Source: Streptomyces sp. NBC_00525
GTDB lineage: Bacteria > Actinomycetota > Actinomycetes > Streptomycetales > Streptomycetaceae
Assembly: GCF_036346595.1 (NCBI RefSeq)
Contig: NZ_CP107834.1
Coordinates: forward strand, 620,001-684,000
Length of the DNA: 64,000 bases
Direction of reading: 5' to 3'
Shown here: positions 42,908 through 51,779 of the stretch, piece after piece
How positions within the stretch are numbered: the stretch's first letter is position 1
Layout: the number at the start of each line of letters is the position of its first letter
Notes under the pieces: generated by a model
What the model saw: the letters and a program-made list of their open reading frames with translations, nothing else
Told to the model about the DNA's origin: nothing
The model's database searches: none
Made by a program: the position numbers and the translations under genes

Positions 42908-44482
42908 ATGGGGTCGTGGGCCGGTTGGCGCGAGCGGGGCGCGGGGCTGCTCGACCGGAGGGCGGCGCGCGCCGCCGCCGCGCTGTCGGCCGGGGCGCTG
43001 CCGGCGCTCGCCTTTCCGGCGCCCTCGCTGTGGTGGTTCGCCTACGTCTGCCTGGTGCCGCTTCTGCTGCTGGTCCGGTCCGCCGGTTCGGGGCGGGCGG
43101 CGGCGCGCGACGCGTGGCTGGGCGGCACCGGGTACATGATCGCGGTGCACCACTGGCTGATGCCGAGCCTGCATGTGTTCATCGTGGTCCTCGCGGCGCT
43201 CCTCGGTCTGCTGTGGGCGCCGTGGGGGGTGCTGGTGGGCCGGCTGCTGCGGGGTCCGGTGACCGGGTGGCGGGCGGTGGCGGCCGTGGTCCTGGTGCCC
43301 TGCGGCTGGCTGATGATCGAGCTGGTCAGGTCCTGGGAGGCGCTGGGCGGGCCGTGGGGGCTGCTGGGGGCGAGCCAGTGGCAGGTGGCACCGGCGCTCC
43401 GGCTGGCCTCGGTGGGCGGGGTGTGGCTGGTGAGCCTGCTGGTGGTGGCGGTGAACACCGCGCTGACCGTGCTGCTGGTGCACTCCGCCGCCCGGGTCGC
43501 GGCCGCTGTCTCGCTGCTCGCGGCGGCGGTGCTGGTCGGTGCCGCCTGGATGTGGGCGCCGCAGCCCGAACGGGCGGGGACGGCGAGGGTCGCGGTCGTG
43601 CAGCCGGGGATCGTGGCGGGTCCGGACAGCGTGCGGCGCAGGTTCGCCCTCGGCGAGGAACTGACGCGGTCGCTCGCGGGGCGGGACGTGGACCTGGTGG
43701 TGTGGGGCGAGAGCAGTGTCGGCGTCGATCCGGCCCGGCGGGCGGGCACGGCGGACCGGCTGGCGGCGCTGTCGCGGGCGGTGGGCGCGGATCTCCTGGT
43801 GAACGTGGACGCCCGGCAGACCGATGCGGCGGGCCGGACCGGGATCTTCAAGCGGGCGGTGCTGGTGGGGCCGCAGGGACTCACCGGGGACCGGTACGAC
43901 AAGATGCGGCTGGTGCCGTTCGGTGAGTACGTCCCGGCCCGTTCGGCGCTCGGCTGGGCGACCTCGATGGGCCGGGCGGCGGGCGAGGACCGGCTGCGCG
44001 GCACCGCTCCGGTCACGATGCGGGTGCCCGGCGCGGACGGGCTGCGCATCGGCCCGCTGGTCTGCTTCGAGTCCGCGTTCCCCGACATGAGCCGGCGGCT
44101 GGTCCGGGACGGGGCCGCGCTGCTGGTCGCCCAGTCCTCCACCTCGTCGTTCCAGCACAGCTGGGCCCCGGAGCAGCACGCCTCGCTGGGCGCGCTGCGG
44201 GCGGCGGAGAGCGGCCGGCCCATGGTGCACGCCACGCTGACGGGGGTCAGCGCGGTGTACGGGCCGCGCGGCGAGGCGGTCGGGCCCGCGCTCGGCACGG
44301 ACACCAGCGGCACCGCCGTGTACGGGGTGCCGCTGGCGCGGGGCACGACGCTGTACGTCCGCCTGGGCGACTGGCCGGTGTACGGGGCGCTGGGGGCCCT
44401 GGCCCTCTTCTGCACGGCGGAGGGCGTACGGGCCGCGCGCACCCGGCGGCGCACCCGTCCGGCGGCCTGCGAGGGGGCCTAG
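42908..44482 (+). CDS. lnt: Apolipoprotein N-acyltransferase
   Basis: A 524-residue membrane enzyme that N-acylates the lipid-modified cysteine of lipoproteins. About six to eight N-terminal helices (to about 220) precede a nitrilase-fold domain with the catalytic triad Glu268 (WGESS), Lys332 (DKMRLVPFGEY) and Cys386 (VCFES), matching the E. coli E267-K335-C387 layout. One C-terminal helix and a basic tail follow. GAGGAG at 42895-42900 sets ATG 42908. Confidence 0.93.
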   Translation: MGSWAGWRERGAGLLDRRAARAAAALSAGALPALAFPAPSLWWFAYVCLVPLLLLVRSAGSGRAAARDAWLGGTGYMIAVHHWLMPSLHVFIVVLAALLGLLWAPWGVLVGRLLRGPVTGWRAVAAVVLVPCGWLMIELVRSWEALGGPWGLLGASQWQVAPALRLASVGGVWLVSLLVVAVNTALTVLLVHSAARVAAAVSLLAAAVLVGAAWMWAPQPERAGTARVAVVQPGIVAGPDSVRRRFALGEELTRSLAGRDVDLVVWGESSVGVDPARRAGTADRLAALSRAVGADLLVNVDARQTDAAGRTGIFKRAVLVGPQGLTGDRYDKMRLVPFGEYVPARSALGWATSMGRAAGEDRLRGTAPVTMRVPGADGLRIGPLVCFESAFPDMSRRLVRDGAALLVAQSSTSSFQHSWAPEQHASLGALRAAESGRPMVHATLTGVSAVYGPRGEAVGPALGTDTSGTAVYGVPLARGTTLYVRLGDWPVYGALGALALFCTAEGVRAARTRRRTRPAACEGA

Positions 44483-44517
44483 ACCGGACCGCAAGGTCCC
44501 CGTCCGGGCCCCGGGTC

Positions 44518-45417
44518 CTACGCCGCGTTCAGGTCGCGCAGGACGCGTTCGCAGAGTTCGTGGGTCTCCAGGGCGTCGCGGGCGCTCGGCGAACGGCCGT
44601 CGCGCACGGCGTCCAGGAACCCCAGCACCGCCTGCTCGATGCCGCGCTGACGGGCCACCGGCACCCAGTCGCCGCGCCGGCGCAGGCTGGGCTGCCCCTT
44701 GTGGTCGACGACCTCCGCGAGGTTGAGCACCTCGCGCTTGGAGTCCTGGCCGGAGACCTCCAGACGCTCCTCGGTGGAGCCGCTGAGCCGGTTCATCGCG
44801 CCGATGGCGGTGAAGCCGTCGCCGGAGAGCTGGAGCACGACGTGGTGCAGCAGGCCGTCCACGATCCGGCCGCTGACCACGGTGTGCTCGACGGGTCCGG
44901 GCACCAGGAAGCGCAGCGTGTCCACGACGTGGATGAAGTCGTCCAGCACCATGATCCGGGGATTCTCCGGCAGCCCGACCCGGTTCTTCTGCATCAGGAT
45001 CAGATCGCGCGGGTGCTCCGCGCACTGGGCGTAGCCCGGCGCCAGCCGGCGGTTGAACCCGACGGCGAGCCCGGTGCCGCGCGCCTCGGCCAGTTCCACC
45101 AGCCGGGTCGACTCCTCCAGCGTGTACGCGAGCGGCTTGTCCACGTACGTGGGGACGCCCGCTTCGAGCAGCCGGCCGACGATCTCGGGGTGGGCGGCGG
45201 TCGCGGCGTGCACGAACGCGGCGTCGAGTCCCTGGGCGAGGAGGGAGTCCAGGTCGTGGTGGCAATGGTCCGCCGGGATGCGGTGCGCGGCGGCGACGGC
45301 GGCCAGAGTGGCCGGATTGCGGGTCTGCAGATGCGGTTCGATGCCCGGCAGGGTTCCGAGGACCGGCAGGTACGCCTTCTGTGCGATGTCCCCGAGCCCG
45401 ATGCAGCCGACCTTCAC
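44518..45417 (-). CDS. Gfo/Idh/MocA-family oxidoreductase
   Basis: A 299-residue NAD(P)-dependent dehydrogenase. The N-terminal Rossmann motif is VGCIGLGDIAQKAYLPVL and the family's EKP-type motif reads VDKPLAYTLEESTRLVELAE. The substrate is probably a sugar or inositol derivative. The GTG start overlaps the stop of the FAD monooxygenase gene (GTGA), so it belongs to the same TetR-controlled unit. Confidence 0.9.
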   Translation of the reverse strand: MKVGCIGLGDIAQKAYLPVLGTLPGIEPHLQTRNPATLAAVAAAHRIPADHCHHDLDSLLAQGLDAAFVHAATAAHPEIVGRLLEAGVPTYVDKPLAYTLEESTRLVELAEARGTGLAVGFNRRLAPGYAQCAEHPRDLILMQKNRVGLPENPRIMVLDDFIHVVDTLRFLVPGPVEHTVVSGRIVDGLLHHVVLQLSGDGFTAIGAMNRLSGSTEERLEVSGQDSKREVLNLAEVVDHKGQPSLRRRGDWVPVARQRGIEQAVLGFLDAVRDGRSPSARDALETHELCERVLRDLNAA

Positions 45418-46646
45418 AGGGTGTTCCTCTCGCTGGTCAGCGCCGTGCCGGGCGCCTCCGTCGTCGTTCCGGCAGCATACGTGCCGCCCGGCGGCCGCCA
45501 GTCGGCGATCCCGTCGAAGGTGCGCAGGAGAAGGCCGGGGCCGAGGCGGGAGACCGTGGACATGAGGAGGTCGCGGGCGGCGACGGCGGGGGCGCCGGTG
45601 AGACTCATGAGCCGGGCGACGCGGTCGGCCTTGCGGACGACGGCGGTGGTGCGCGGCAGCCGGTCGGCGGTGTACGCGGCGAGGCCCGCACCCACGTCCC
45701 GGCCGGGGGCCATGTGGTGGGCGAGGACGACGGCGTCCTCGATGGCCTGGTTGCCGCCCTGGCCGAGGGTGGGGGCCATGGCGTGGGCGGAGTCCCCGAC
45801 GAGAACCGTGCGGCCCCGGTGGAAGGCGGGCAGGGGCCGGGCCATGCGGTACACGTCGTTGCGCAGGATCTCCTGCGGCGCGGTGGCGGCGATGATCTGC
45901 GGGACCGGGTCGTGCCAGTCGCCGAAGCGGCGCAGGAGTTCCGCCTGCTCGTCGTCGGCCCGTGCTCCGGCGGGCGAGACGGCGGCCGCGTAGGCGTAGA
46001 TGCGCCCGTCCTTGAGCGGCTGGGTGCCCCACAGAGCGCCGCGCCCCCAGGTCTCGTGCGGCGCGAACGGGCGGTCCGGGGCCGGGACGACGGCGCGCCA
46101 GGCGGTGAAGCCGGCGTAGGAGGGGCCGGGGGCGTCCGGGAGGATCGCGGTCCGCACGGCGGAGTGGATGCCGTCGGCGCCGACGACGAGTTCGGCCTCG
46201 ACCGTCCCGTCCGGCGTGCCGACGACGGCGGGGGCGCCGCCCGCCGTGCCGGGGTCGATCAGCCGGGCCGGGCAGCCGGTGCGGACGGCGGACGCGGGGA
46301 GCCGGGCGGCGATGCGGTCGATGAGGACGGACCGGTGGACGAGGACGAGCGGGCCGCCGAACCGCTGGGCGGCGGCGGTGGCGTCGGTGCGCGAGAGCCA
46401 GCGGCCGGACGGCGCGCGCATTCCGCCCTCGCCCTGCCAGGCGGCCAGGGACCTGATCTCGTCGCCGAGGCCGATGACGTCGAGCGCGCGCTGGGCGTTG
46501 GGGGCGAGGCCGATGCCGGCGCCGACCGGCTCCAGGGCGTCCGCGCGTTCCAGCACGGTGACCCGCCAGCCCGACCGGTGCAGGGCCACGGCGGCGGTGA
46601 GGCCGCCGATTCCGCTGCCGATGACGACCGCACGGGGCATGACCAT
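45414..46646 (-). CDS. FAD-dependent monooxygenase
   Basis: A 410-residue class A flavoprotein hydroxylase. It has the GxGxxG dinucleotide motif GSGIGGLTAAVALHRSGW, the DG motif VVGADGIHSAVR and the GD motif VLVGDSAHAMAPTLGQGGNQ. The substrate is probably aromatic or polycyclic. GGAGGG about seven bases upstream supports ATG 46646; ATG 46640 is close. It is divergent from a TetR gene whose probable operators lie between them, so it is likely induced by a ligand. Confidence 0.92.
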   Translation of the reverse strand: MVMPRAVVIGSGIGGLTAAVALHRSGWRVTVLERADALEPVGAGIGLAPNAQRALDVIGLGDEIRSLAAWQGEGGMRAPSGRWLSRTDATAAAQRFGGPLVLVHRSVLIDRIAARLPASAVRTGCPARLIDPGTAGGAPAVVGTPDGTVEAELVVGADGIHSAVRTAILPDAPGPSYAGFTAWRAVVPAPDRPFAPHETWGRGALWGTQPLKDGRIYAYAAAVSPAGARADDEQAELLRRFGDWHDPVPQIIAATAPQEILRNDVYRMARPLPAFHRGRTVLVGDSAHAMAPTLGQGGNQAIEDAVVLAHHMAPGRDVGAGLAAYTADRLPRTTAVVRKADRVARLMSLTGAPAVAARDLLMSTVSRLGPGLLLRTFDGIADWRPPGGTYAAGTTTEAPGTALTSERNTL

Positions 46647-46664
46647 GGCTTTCCCTCCGCCGCA

Positions 46665-46678
46665 ACTACAGCTGTAGT
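46665..46678. promoter_or_regulatory. TetR operator 1
   Basis: ACTACAGCTGTAGT is a perfect 14-base palindrome in the gap between the FAD monooxygenase and TetR genes. The same half-site is repeated 29 bases away, centre to centre. Both probably bind the TetR dimer. Confidence 0.75.
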
Positions 46679-46693
46679 GACCCGGCCACACAT

Positions 46694-46707
46694 ACTACAC
46701 CTGTAGT
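46694..46707. promoter_or_regulatory. TetR operator 2
   Basis: ACTACACCTGTAGT has the same ACTACA/TGTAGT half-sites around a CC centre. It lies 21 bases before the TetR start and would repress that gene, and probably its divergent neighbour, together with operator 1. Confidence 0.75.
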
Positions 46708-46727
46708 GGCGAGGGTAGGTTGCTCCC

Positions 46728-47351
46728 ATGACCGCACGTCCCACCGGCGCCGACCGGGCCGATCTGATCGCCGACGCCGCGCTCGCGCTGCTCGCGGAGC
46801 GCGGCATGCGGGGGCTGACCCATCGCGCGGTCGACGAACGGGCCGGGCTGCCACAGGGCTCCACGTCCAACCACGCCCGCACCCGGCAGTCCCTGCTGGA
46901 GGCGGCGGTGCGGCGGCTGGCGGAACGGGAGGCCCGGGTCCTCGTGCCGGGCACGCTCCCGGCGGGCGACGGCACGGGCGAGGGCAGGGGCGAGTTGGTG
47001 GCCGACGGCAGGGGCGAGGTGGTGGCGGCGCTCGCCCGCGCACTGCACCGCTATCTGACGCACCACCGCGAACTGCTCGTCTGCCGGTACGAACTGGCCC
47101 TGGAGGCCACCCGGCGCCCCGAGCTGCGGGCGTTCTTCGACGCGACGGGCCTGCGCTTCCGGGCTCCGCTTGTGGCGCTGATGACGGCGGCCGGTTCCCC
47201 GGAGCCGGAGCGGCACGCGCTGTCCGTGGTCGCCTGGTGCGAGGGGCTGATGTTCTCCTGCGCGGCCGGCTCCTACCACCGCTCCGTACCGGGCGAGGCG
47301 GAGCTGCGCACCGGTTTCGACGAGCTGCTGCGCGGCATGCTGGGGCACTGA
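46728..47351 (+). CDS. TetR-family transcriptional regulator
   Basis: A 207-residue regulator. The N-terminal HTH includes LLAERGMRGLTHRAVDERAGLPQGSTSNH, and a C-terminal ligand domain follows. It is divergent from the FAD monooxygenase-oxidoreductase pair. The double ACTACA/TGTAGT palindrome between them is its likely operator, giving autoregulation and control of the pair. Confidence 0.93.
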   Translation: MTARPTGADRADLIADAALALLAERGMRGLTHRAVDERAGLPQGSTSNHARTRQSLLEAAVRRLAEREARVLVPGTLPAGDGTGEGRGELVADGRGEVVAALARALHRYLTHHRELLVCRYELALEATRRPELRAFFDATGLRFRAPLVALMTAAGSPEPERHALSVVAWCEGLMFSCAAGSYHRSVPGEAELRTGFDELLRGMLGH

Positions 47352-47465
47352 CCCGCCCCGGCACGGCTCCGGCTTGTCCGCACGGCGCCGGCCGGCGTCA
47401 CTCGTGCGGGCCAATTGGGGCGCGGAGCCGCACCGGCGGGGCCCGCGCGCCGCAGAGTTGATCAC

Positions 47466-47918
47466 GTGCAGCGAACCCGAACCCTCGTGACACTCCTGGC
47501 CGGTCTCGCGCTCGCGACCCTGTCGGGGTGCGTGTCCGTCCAGCCGCAGCCGGCCGCCCCGCCCCGCCCGGAGACCGGCCGGCCCGCCCATCAGCTGGCG
47601 CCGCAGACCGCCGGACCACCGGTCCACGACACGCTGGAGGCGGTACCGAAGGCGAAGCGCTCCTCCGCCGCGGCCGCGCCGTCCGCCGCGCACCTCCCGG
47701 CGGCGCCCCCGGCCGCGCGGCCCGCCGGGCCGCGCCTGCCGCAGGGGGGTCCGGCCCCGGTGCGCCCGCGACCGCGCCTCACCGTTCCGGCGGCGCCCGC
47801 CCCGGCCCTGCCCGCGCCGGGCGGCGGCAGCGGGGTGTGCGCCCTGGGGCGGGGGTACGGGCACTGGCCCGCGGGCAGCCCGCAGTCCCGGATCTGCGAC
47901 CGCGCCTACGGCCGGTGA
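47466..47918 (+). CDS. Putative lipoprotein with Pro/Ala-rich linker
   Basis: A 150-residue protein from GTG 47466. A signal peptide ends in the lipobox LSGC (Cys22). About 100 Pro/Ala-rich residues lead to a short C-terminal GVCALGRGYGHWPAGSPQSR segment carrying two further cysteines. It would be a substrate for lipidation and for Lnt. Function unknown. Other frames here are shadows. Confidence 0.78.
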   Translation: MQRTRTLVTLLAGLALATLSGCVSVQPQPAAPPRPETGRPAHQLAPQTAGPPVHDTLEAVPKAKRSSAAAAPSAAHLPAAPPAARPAGPRLPQGGPAPVRPRPRLTVPAAPAPALPAPGGGSGVCALGRGYGHWPAGSPQSRICDRAYGR

Positions 47919-47967
47919 CGGGGCGCGGGCACCGGCCCCCGGAGCGCGCCGCCATACGCATGGGCGC

Positions 47968-48429
47968 TCACCACTCCCGCAGCCGCCGTTCCAGCCGGTC
48001 GATCTCCGCCCGGACCCCTCCCCCGTAACCGTCGTCCGTGCCGTCGTCGGCGAGCACCGCCGAGGCCGCCCGCGCCCGCTCCAGGTGGTCCCGCGCGGCC
48101 GCCGGGCGGCGGAGCTTCACATAGTCGGCGGCGAGACTGAGGTGCAGCGACGGATAGAAGGCCCGTACCGCCTGCCCGTCCGGCAGCGCCCGCGCGGCGG
48201 TGAGGGCCCGCAGGTCCCAGGCCAGTTCGTCGGCCGGGTCGTCCTGCGTATCGGCCAGGTAGTGCGCCAGGGTGCAGCGGTGCAGGCCGTCGCCCCCGTC
48301 GCCGAGATCGGACCAGAGCGCGGCGAAGCGGTTGCGGGCCTCCTCCCGGTCGCCGCCGTGCAGCAGCATGACCGCCTGGCCGATCCTGGTCGTGAAGAGG
48401 TCCTCCGCCGTCTCCCGCCGCTCCGTCAC
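47968..48429 (-). CDS. Hypothetical TPR-like helical protein
   Basis: A 153-residue helical protein with TPR-like segments (AVMLLHGGDREEARNRFAALW; AADYVKLRRPAAARDHLERAR). There is no signal peptide or catalytic motif. Two GTG codons are adjacent; 48429 is preferred because GGGAGG is then five bases away. It lies downstream of ung on the same strand. Function unknown. Confidence 0.75.
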   Translation of the reverse strand: MTERRETAEDLFTTRIGQAVMLLHGGDREEARNRFAALWSDLGDGGDGLHRCTLAHYLADTQDDPADELAWDLRALTAARALPDGQAVRAFYPSLHLSLAADYVKLRRPAAARDHLERARAASAVLADDGTDDGYGGGVRAEIDRLERRLREW

Positions 48430-48524
48430 CACAGCCTCCCTCGCACCCGTCCGCCCGCGTCCGGCGGCCGGTCCGGCTTCCGACGCTAGCCGCCGGGGCG
48501 GACGGGCGCGGGGAGGCTCGGGGC

Positions 48525-49208
48525 TCAGCCGAGGTCGGGGATGCGCCAGTCGATGGGCTGGTGGCCCTGGCTCGCGACGGCCTCGTTTATCTGGGTGAAG
48601 GGACGGGAGCCGAAGAACTTCTTCGCGGACAGCGGCGAGGGGTGCGCCCCCTTCACCACGACATGGCGCTCGGTGTCGATCAGGGGGAGCTTCTTCTGCG
48701 CGTAATTGCCCCACAGCACGAAGACCGCCGGGTCGGGGCGCTCGGCCACGGCCCGGATGACGGCGTCGGTGACCTTCTCCCAGCCCTTGCCCTTGTGCGA
48801 GTTGGCCTCGCCGGCACGGACGGTCAGCACCGCGTTGAGCAGGAGGACGCCCTGCTGGGCCCACGGCATGAGGTAGCCGTTGTCCGGGATGGGCAGGCCC
48901 AGCTCCTCCTTCATCTCCTTGTAGATGTTGCGCAGGGAGGGCGGGGTCTTCACACCGGGCCGCACGGAGAAGCACAGGCCGTGGCCCTGGCCCTCGCCGT
49001 GGTACGGGTCCTGGCCGAGGACCAGGACCTTCACCTGGTCGAACGGGGTCGCTTCCAGGGCCGCGAACACCTGCTCCCGCGGCGGGTAGACCGGTCCGGC
49101 GGACCGCTCCTCCTCGACGAACTCGGTGAGCTCCTTGAAGTAGGGCTTCTGCAGCTCTTCGCCGAGGACGCCGCGCCAGGACTCGGGCAGCAGGTCGGTG
49201 TCGGTCAC
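48525..49208 (-). CDS. ung: Uracil-DNA glycosylase, family 1
   Basis: A 227-residue family 1 enzyme that removes uracil from DNA. The water-activating motif is LGQDPYHGEG (Asp67) and the leucine-loop motif is HPSPLSAKKFFGSRPF. FVLWGNYAQKK carries the uracil-recognising Asn. It complements the Mug enzyme encoded at 9.0-9.6 kb. It is a single gene, 100 bases from the solute-binding protein gene. Confidence 0.96.
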   Translation of the reverse strand: MTDTDLLPESWRGVLGEELQKPYFKELTEFVEEERSAGPVYPPREQVFAALEATPFDQVKVLVLGQDPYHGEGQGHGLCFSVRPGVKTPPSLRNIYKEMKEELGLPIPDNGYLMPWAQQGVLLLNAVLTVRAGEANSHKGKGWEKVTDAVIRAVAERPDPAVFVLWGNYAQKKLPLIDTERHVVVKGAHPSPLSAKKFFGSRPFTQINEAVASQGHQPIDWRIPDLG

Positions 49209-49308
49209 GTGAACAACCTCCGGTAAGCAATCCGTTCTTGATCCCAGAACCTACCGGGCGCCACTGACAACGCGGTGCGCGAGCGGGAATCCACCGGCCC
49301 GCCCGCTC

Positions 49309-50886
49309 CTACCAGCTGGCCTTGCGGTACAGCTCCCACATCTGCATGACGGTCTGCGGGTCGAGGGCGCGCTCGCCGCCGCCGATGTCCTCGCCGGCGG
49401 CCACGTACAGCTTGCCCTGCCACAGCGGCAGCAGCCGCACGTCCTCCGCCAGGATCTCCTGGGCCCGCTCGAACTCCTGGCCGACGGCGCCCCGGTCGCT
49501 CTGCTTGCGGGTCTGCGGCAGCAGCTGCCCGGTGATCTCGTCCTGGAGGTACGGGGTGCCCGTGACGCTGTTCTTGCCGATGAACGGGGCGATGAAGTTG
49601 TCCGGGTCCGGGAAGTCCGGGAACCAGCCGCGGCCGAAAACCGGGAACTCCCCCTGGTTGAAGCCGTCCTGGAAGGTCTTCCAGGGCCGGCTCTTCAGCG
49701 TGATGCGGAACAGTCCGGAGGCCTCCAGCTGGCGCTTCAGCTCGTCGAACTCGGGCGCCGTGGACGATCCGTAGCGGTCGGTGGTGTACCAGAAGGTCAT
49801 GGCGACCGGGGTGGTGATGTCCGCCTCGGCGAGGATGCGGCGGGCCTTCTCCTTGCTGGGGTCGCCGAAGGTGTCGAAGAAGACGGTGGTGTGTCCGGCG
49901 ATGCCCTTGGGGACCATCGAGTACAGCGGTTCGGCGGTGCCCCGGTAGACCTTGGCGACGAGCGCGTCCCGGTCCACGAGCTGGGCTATCGCCCGCCGTA
50001 CGGCCGGTTTCCCGGCGGCGGGGTCGTCCGGGTTGAAGACCAGGAAGCGGATGTCGGCGCCGACGGATTCGACGATCTGGAGGTCGTCCTTGCCGCTCTT
50101 GTCCTCGATGTCGACGACGTCCGCGGCGGACAGGCCGCGGTAGGTGGCGTCGATCTCGTTCTTCTTGAGGGCCTCGACCATGGCCCCGGACTCCTTGAAG
50201 TACCGGATGGTCACGGCGTCGTTCTTGCGGTCGGCGAACCCCTTGTAGTCGGGGTTCCTGACCAGTTCGGAGCGGTTGCCCTGCTGGTAGGCGTCCAGCA
50301 GGTAGGGGCCGGAGCCGGTGACCTTGCCGTCGGCGCGGAGCTTGTTCTTCGAGTACGCGCTCGGCGCGACCAGGGACATGGCCGGGGTGGCCAGCACGAA
50401 CGGGAAGGTGGCGTCGGGCTTCTTCAGGTTGAAGATGACGACGTCGTCGCCCTTGGTCTCCACCCGGTCGAGCGAGCCCAGCATGCCTACGGGGCCGCCC
50501 TTGACGCCGATCTGCGAGATCCGGTCGATGGAGTACTTGACGGCGTCGGCGTCGAGCTTGTCGCCGTTGGAGAACTTCAGCCCCTTGCGGAGCCGGCAGC
50601 GGTAGGCGGTGCTGGTGTGATCGGTGAACCGGCACTCCTCGGCCGCGTCCGGCTGGGGCTTCGTACTGCCGGTGGGAAAGCTGACCAGGGTCTGGAACAC
50701 GTTGCGCATCAGCTCCCAGGAGCCGTCCCACGCCGCCGCCGGGTCCAGCGTCGAGGGCTCGCTCGTCGTCCCGACGACGAGCTTCTGATCCACGTCCGAC
50801 GCGTCGCCGGGCAGCAGCCCGCAACCGGCCAGCAAGGACAGGGACGCAAGGGCCGCAGCGGCCTGCAGTCGGGCCCGGTAGAACAC
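49309..50886 (-). CDS. Extracellular solute-binding lipoprotein, family 5
   Basis: A 525-residue peptide-type binding protein. The N-terminal signal ends in the lipobox LAGC. The SBP_bac_5 core spans about 35-520 (VVGTTSEPSTLDPAAAWDGS; LRKGLKFSNGDKLDADAVKYS). It should bind oligopeptides or other bulky nutrients outside the membrane, but no permease or ATPase genes are nearby, so it must work with a remote transporter or act alone. GAGGAG at 50894-50899 favours GTG 50886 over GTG 50892. Confidence 0.9.
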   Translation of the reverse strand: MFYRARLQAAAALASLSLLAGCGLLPGDASDVDQKLVVGTTSEPSTLDPAAAWDGSWELMRNVFQTLVSFPTGSTKPQPDAAEECRFTDHTSTAYRCRLRKGLKFSNGDKLDADAVKYSIDRISQIGVKGGPVGMLGSLDRVETKGDDVVIFNLKKPDATFPFVLATPAMSLVAPSAYSKNKLRADGKVTGSGPYLLDAYQQGNRSELVRNPDYKGFADRKNDAVTIRYFKESGAMVEALKKNEIDATYRGLSAADVVDIEDKSGKDDLQIVESVGADIRFLVFNPDDPAAGKPAVRRAIAQLVDRDALVAKVYRGTAEPLYSMVPKGIAGHTTVFFDTFGDPSKEKARRILAEADITTPVAMTFWYTTDRYGSSTAPEFDELKRQLEASGLFRITLKSRPWKTFQDGFNQGEFPVFGRGWFPDFPDPDNFIAPFIGKNSVTGTPYLQDEITGQLLPQTRKQSDRGAVGQEFERAQEILAEDVRLLPLWQGKLYVAAGEDIGGGERALDPQTVMQMWELYRKASW

Positions 50887-51003
50887 GTGCACGCTCCTCG
50901 ATCAGCCTTGGGTCGGCAGACCATACCGCAGCGCCCCGCCGGGTCAACCCGCAGGCCCGGCAGGGCGCTTGAGGCATTCGTGGCCATATCGGCCCAGGGT
51001 GTG

Positions 51004-51759
51004 TCAGCCCACTCCGGCGTTGAGGAAGATCCCCCCGTCGACCACCAGGGTCTGGCCCGTGATCCAGTCGGACTGGCTGGAGGTGAGGAAGGCGGCAGCG
51101 CCGCCGATGTCCTCCGGAACGCCCAGCCGGCCCAGCGGGTAGGAGGCGGCCGCCTCCGCCTCGCGGCCCTCGTACAGCGCCTGCGCGAACCGGGTCTTGA
51201 CGACGGCGGGCGCGATCGAGTTGACCCGGACGACCGGCGCGAACTCGTGCGCCAGCTGGAGGGTCAGGTTGACCATGGCCGCCTTGCTCATCCCGTACGC
51301 GCCGATGAAGGGGGAGGCGGAGACGCCGGCGATCGAGGCGATGTTGACGATCGCCCCGCCGTTCTCCTTCTGCCACGCCTTCCAGGTCTGCTGGGCGAAG
51401 CCGAGCGCCGAAACCACGTTCGTCTCGAAGACCTTGCGGGCGACGTTCAGGTCGAGTTCGGCGATCGGCCCGAAGACGGGGTTGGTGCCGGCGTTGTTGA
51501 CCAGGAAGTCCACCCGGCCGAACGCCTCCATGGTGCGTGCGACGGCCACCGCCTGGTGGGCCTCGTCGTGCGCCTTGCCGGCCACGCCGATCACCCGGTC
51601 CGCGCCGAGCGCCTCGACGGCCTCCCGGAGGGCGTCCTCGTTGCGCCCGGTGATGCACACCCGGTCGCCGCGCTCGACGAACGCCTGCGCGATGCCGTAG
51701 CCGATGCCCCGGCTCGCGCCGGTGACCAGTGCGACCTTGCCGCTGTCCTGCACAGTCAT
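51004..51759 (-). CDS. SDR-family oxidoreductase
   Basis: A 251-residue short-chain dehydrogenase/reductase. It has the cofactor motif TGASRGIGYGIA, NNAGTNP, and the active-site run Ser with YGMSK (Tyr-x3-Lys). Sequence is close to 3-oxoacyl-ACP reductases, but substrate is uncertain. It starts 20 bases after the FabG-like gene, so the two form an operon. Confidence 0.9.
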   Translation of the reverse strand: MTVQDSGKVALVTGASRGIGYGIAQAFVERGDRVCITGRNEDALREAVEALGADRVIGVAGKAHDEAHQAVAVARTMEAFGRVDFLVNNAGTNPVFGPIAELDLNVARKVFETNVVSALGFAQQTWKAWQKENGGAIVNIASIAGVSASPFIGAYGMSKAAMVNLTLQLAHEFAPVVRVNSIAPAVVKTRFAQALYEGREAEAAASYPLGRLGVPEDIGGAAAFLTSSQSDWITGQTLVVDGGIFLNAGVG

Positions 51760-51779
51760 GATGTACGCAGCCCTTCGGG

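Noticed and set aside
44486..44499. GGACC-GCAA-GGTCC hairpin as terminator between lnt and the oxidoreductase gene
   Set aside because: A five-base stem is too short to be convincing in this base composition, although its position between convergent genes is suitable.
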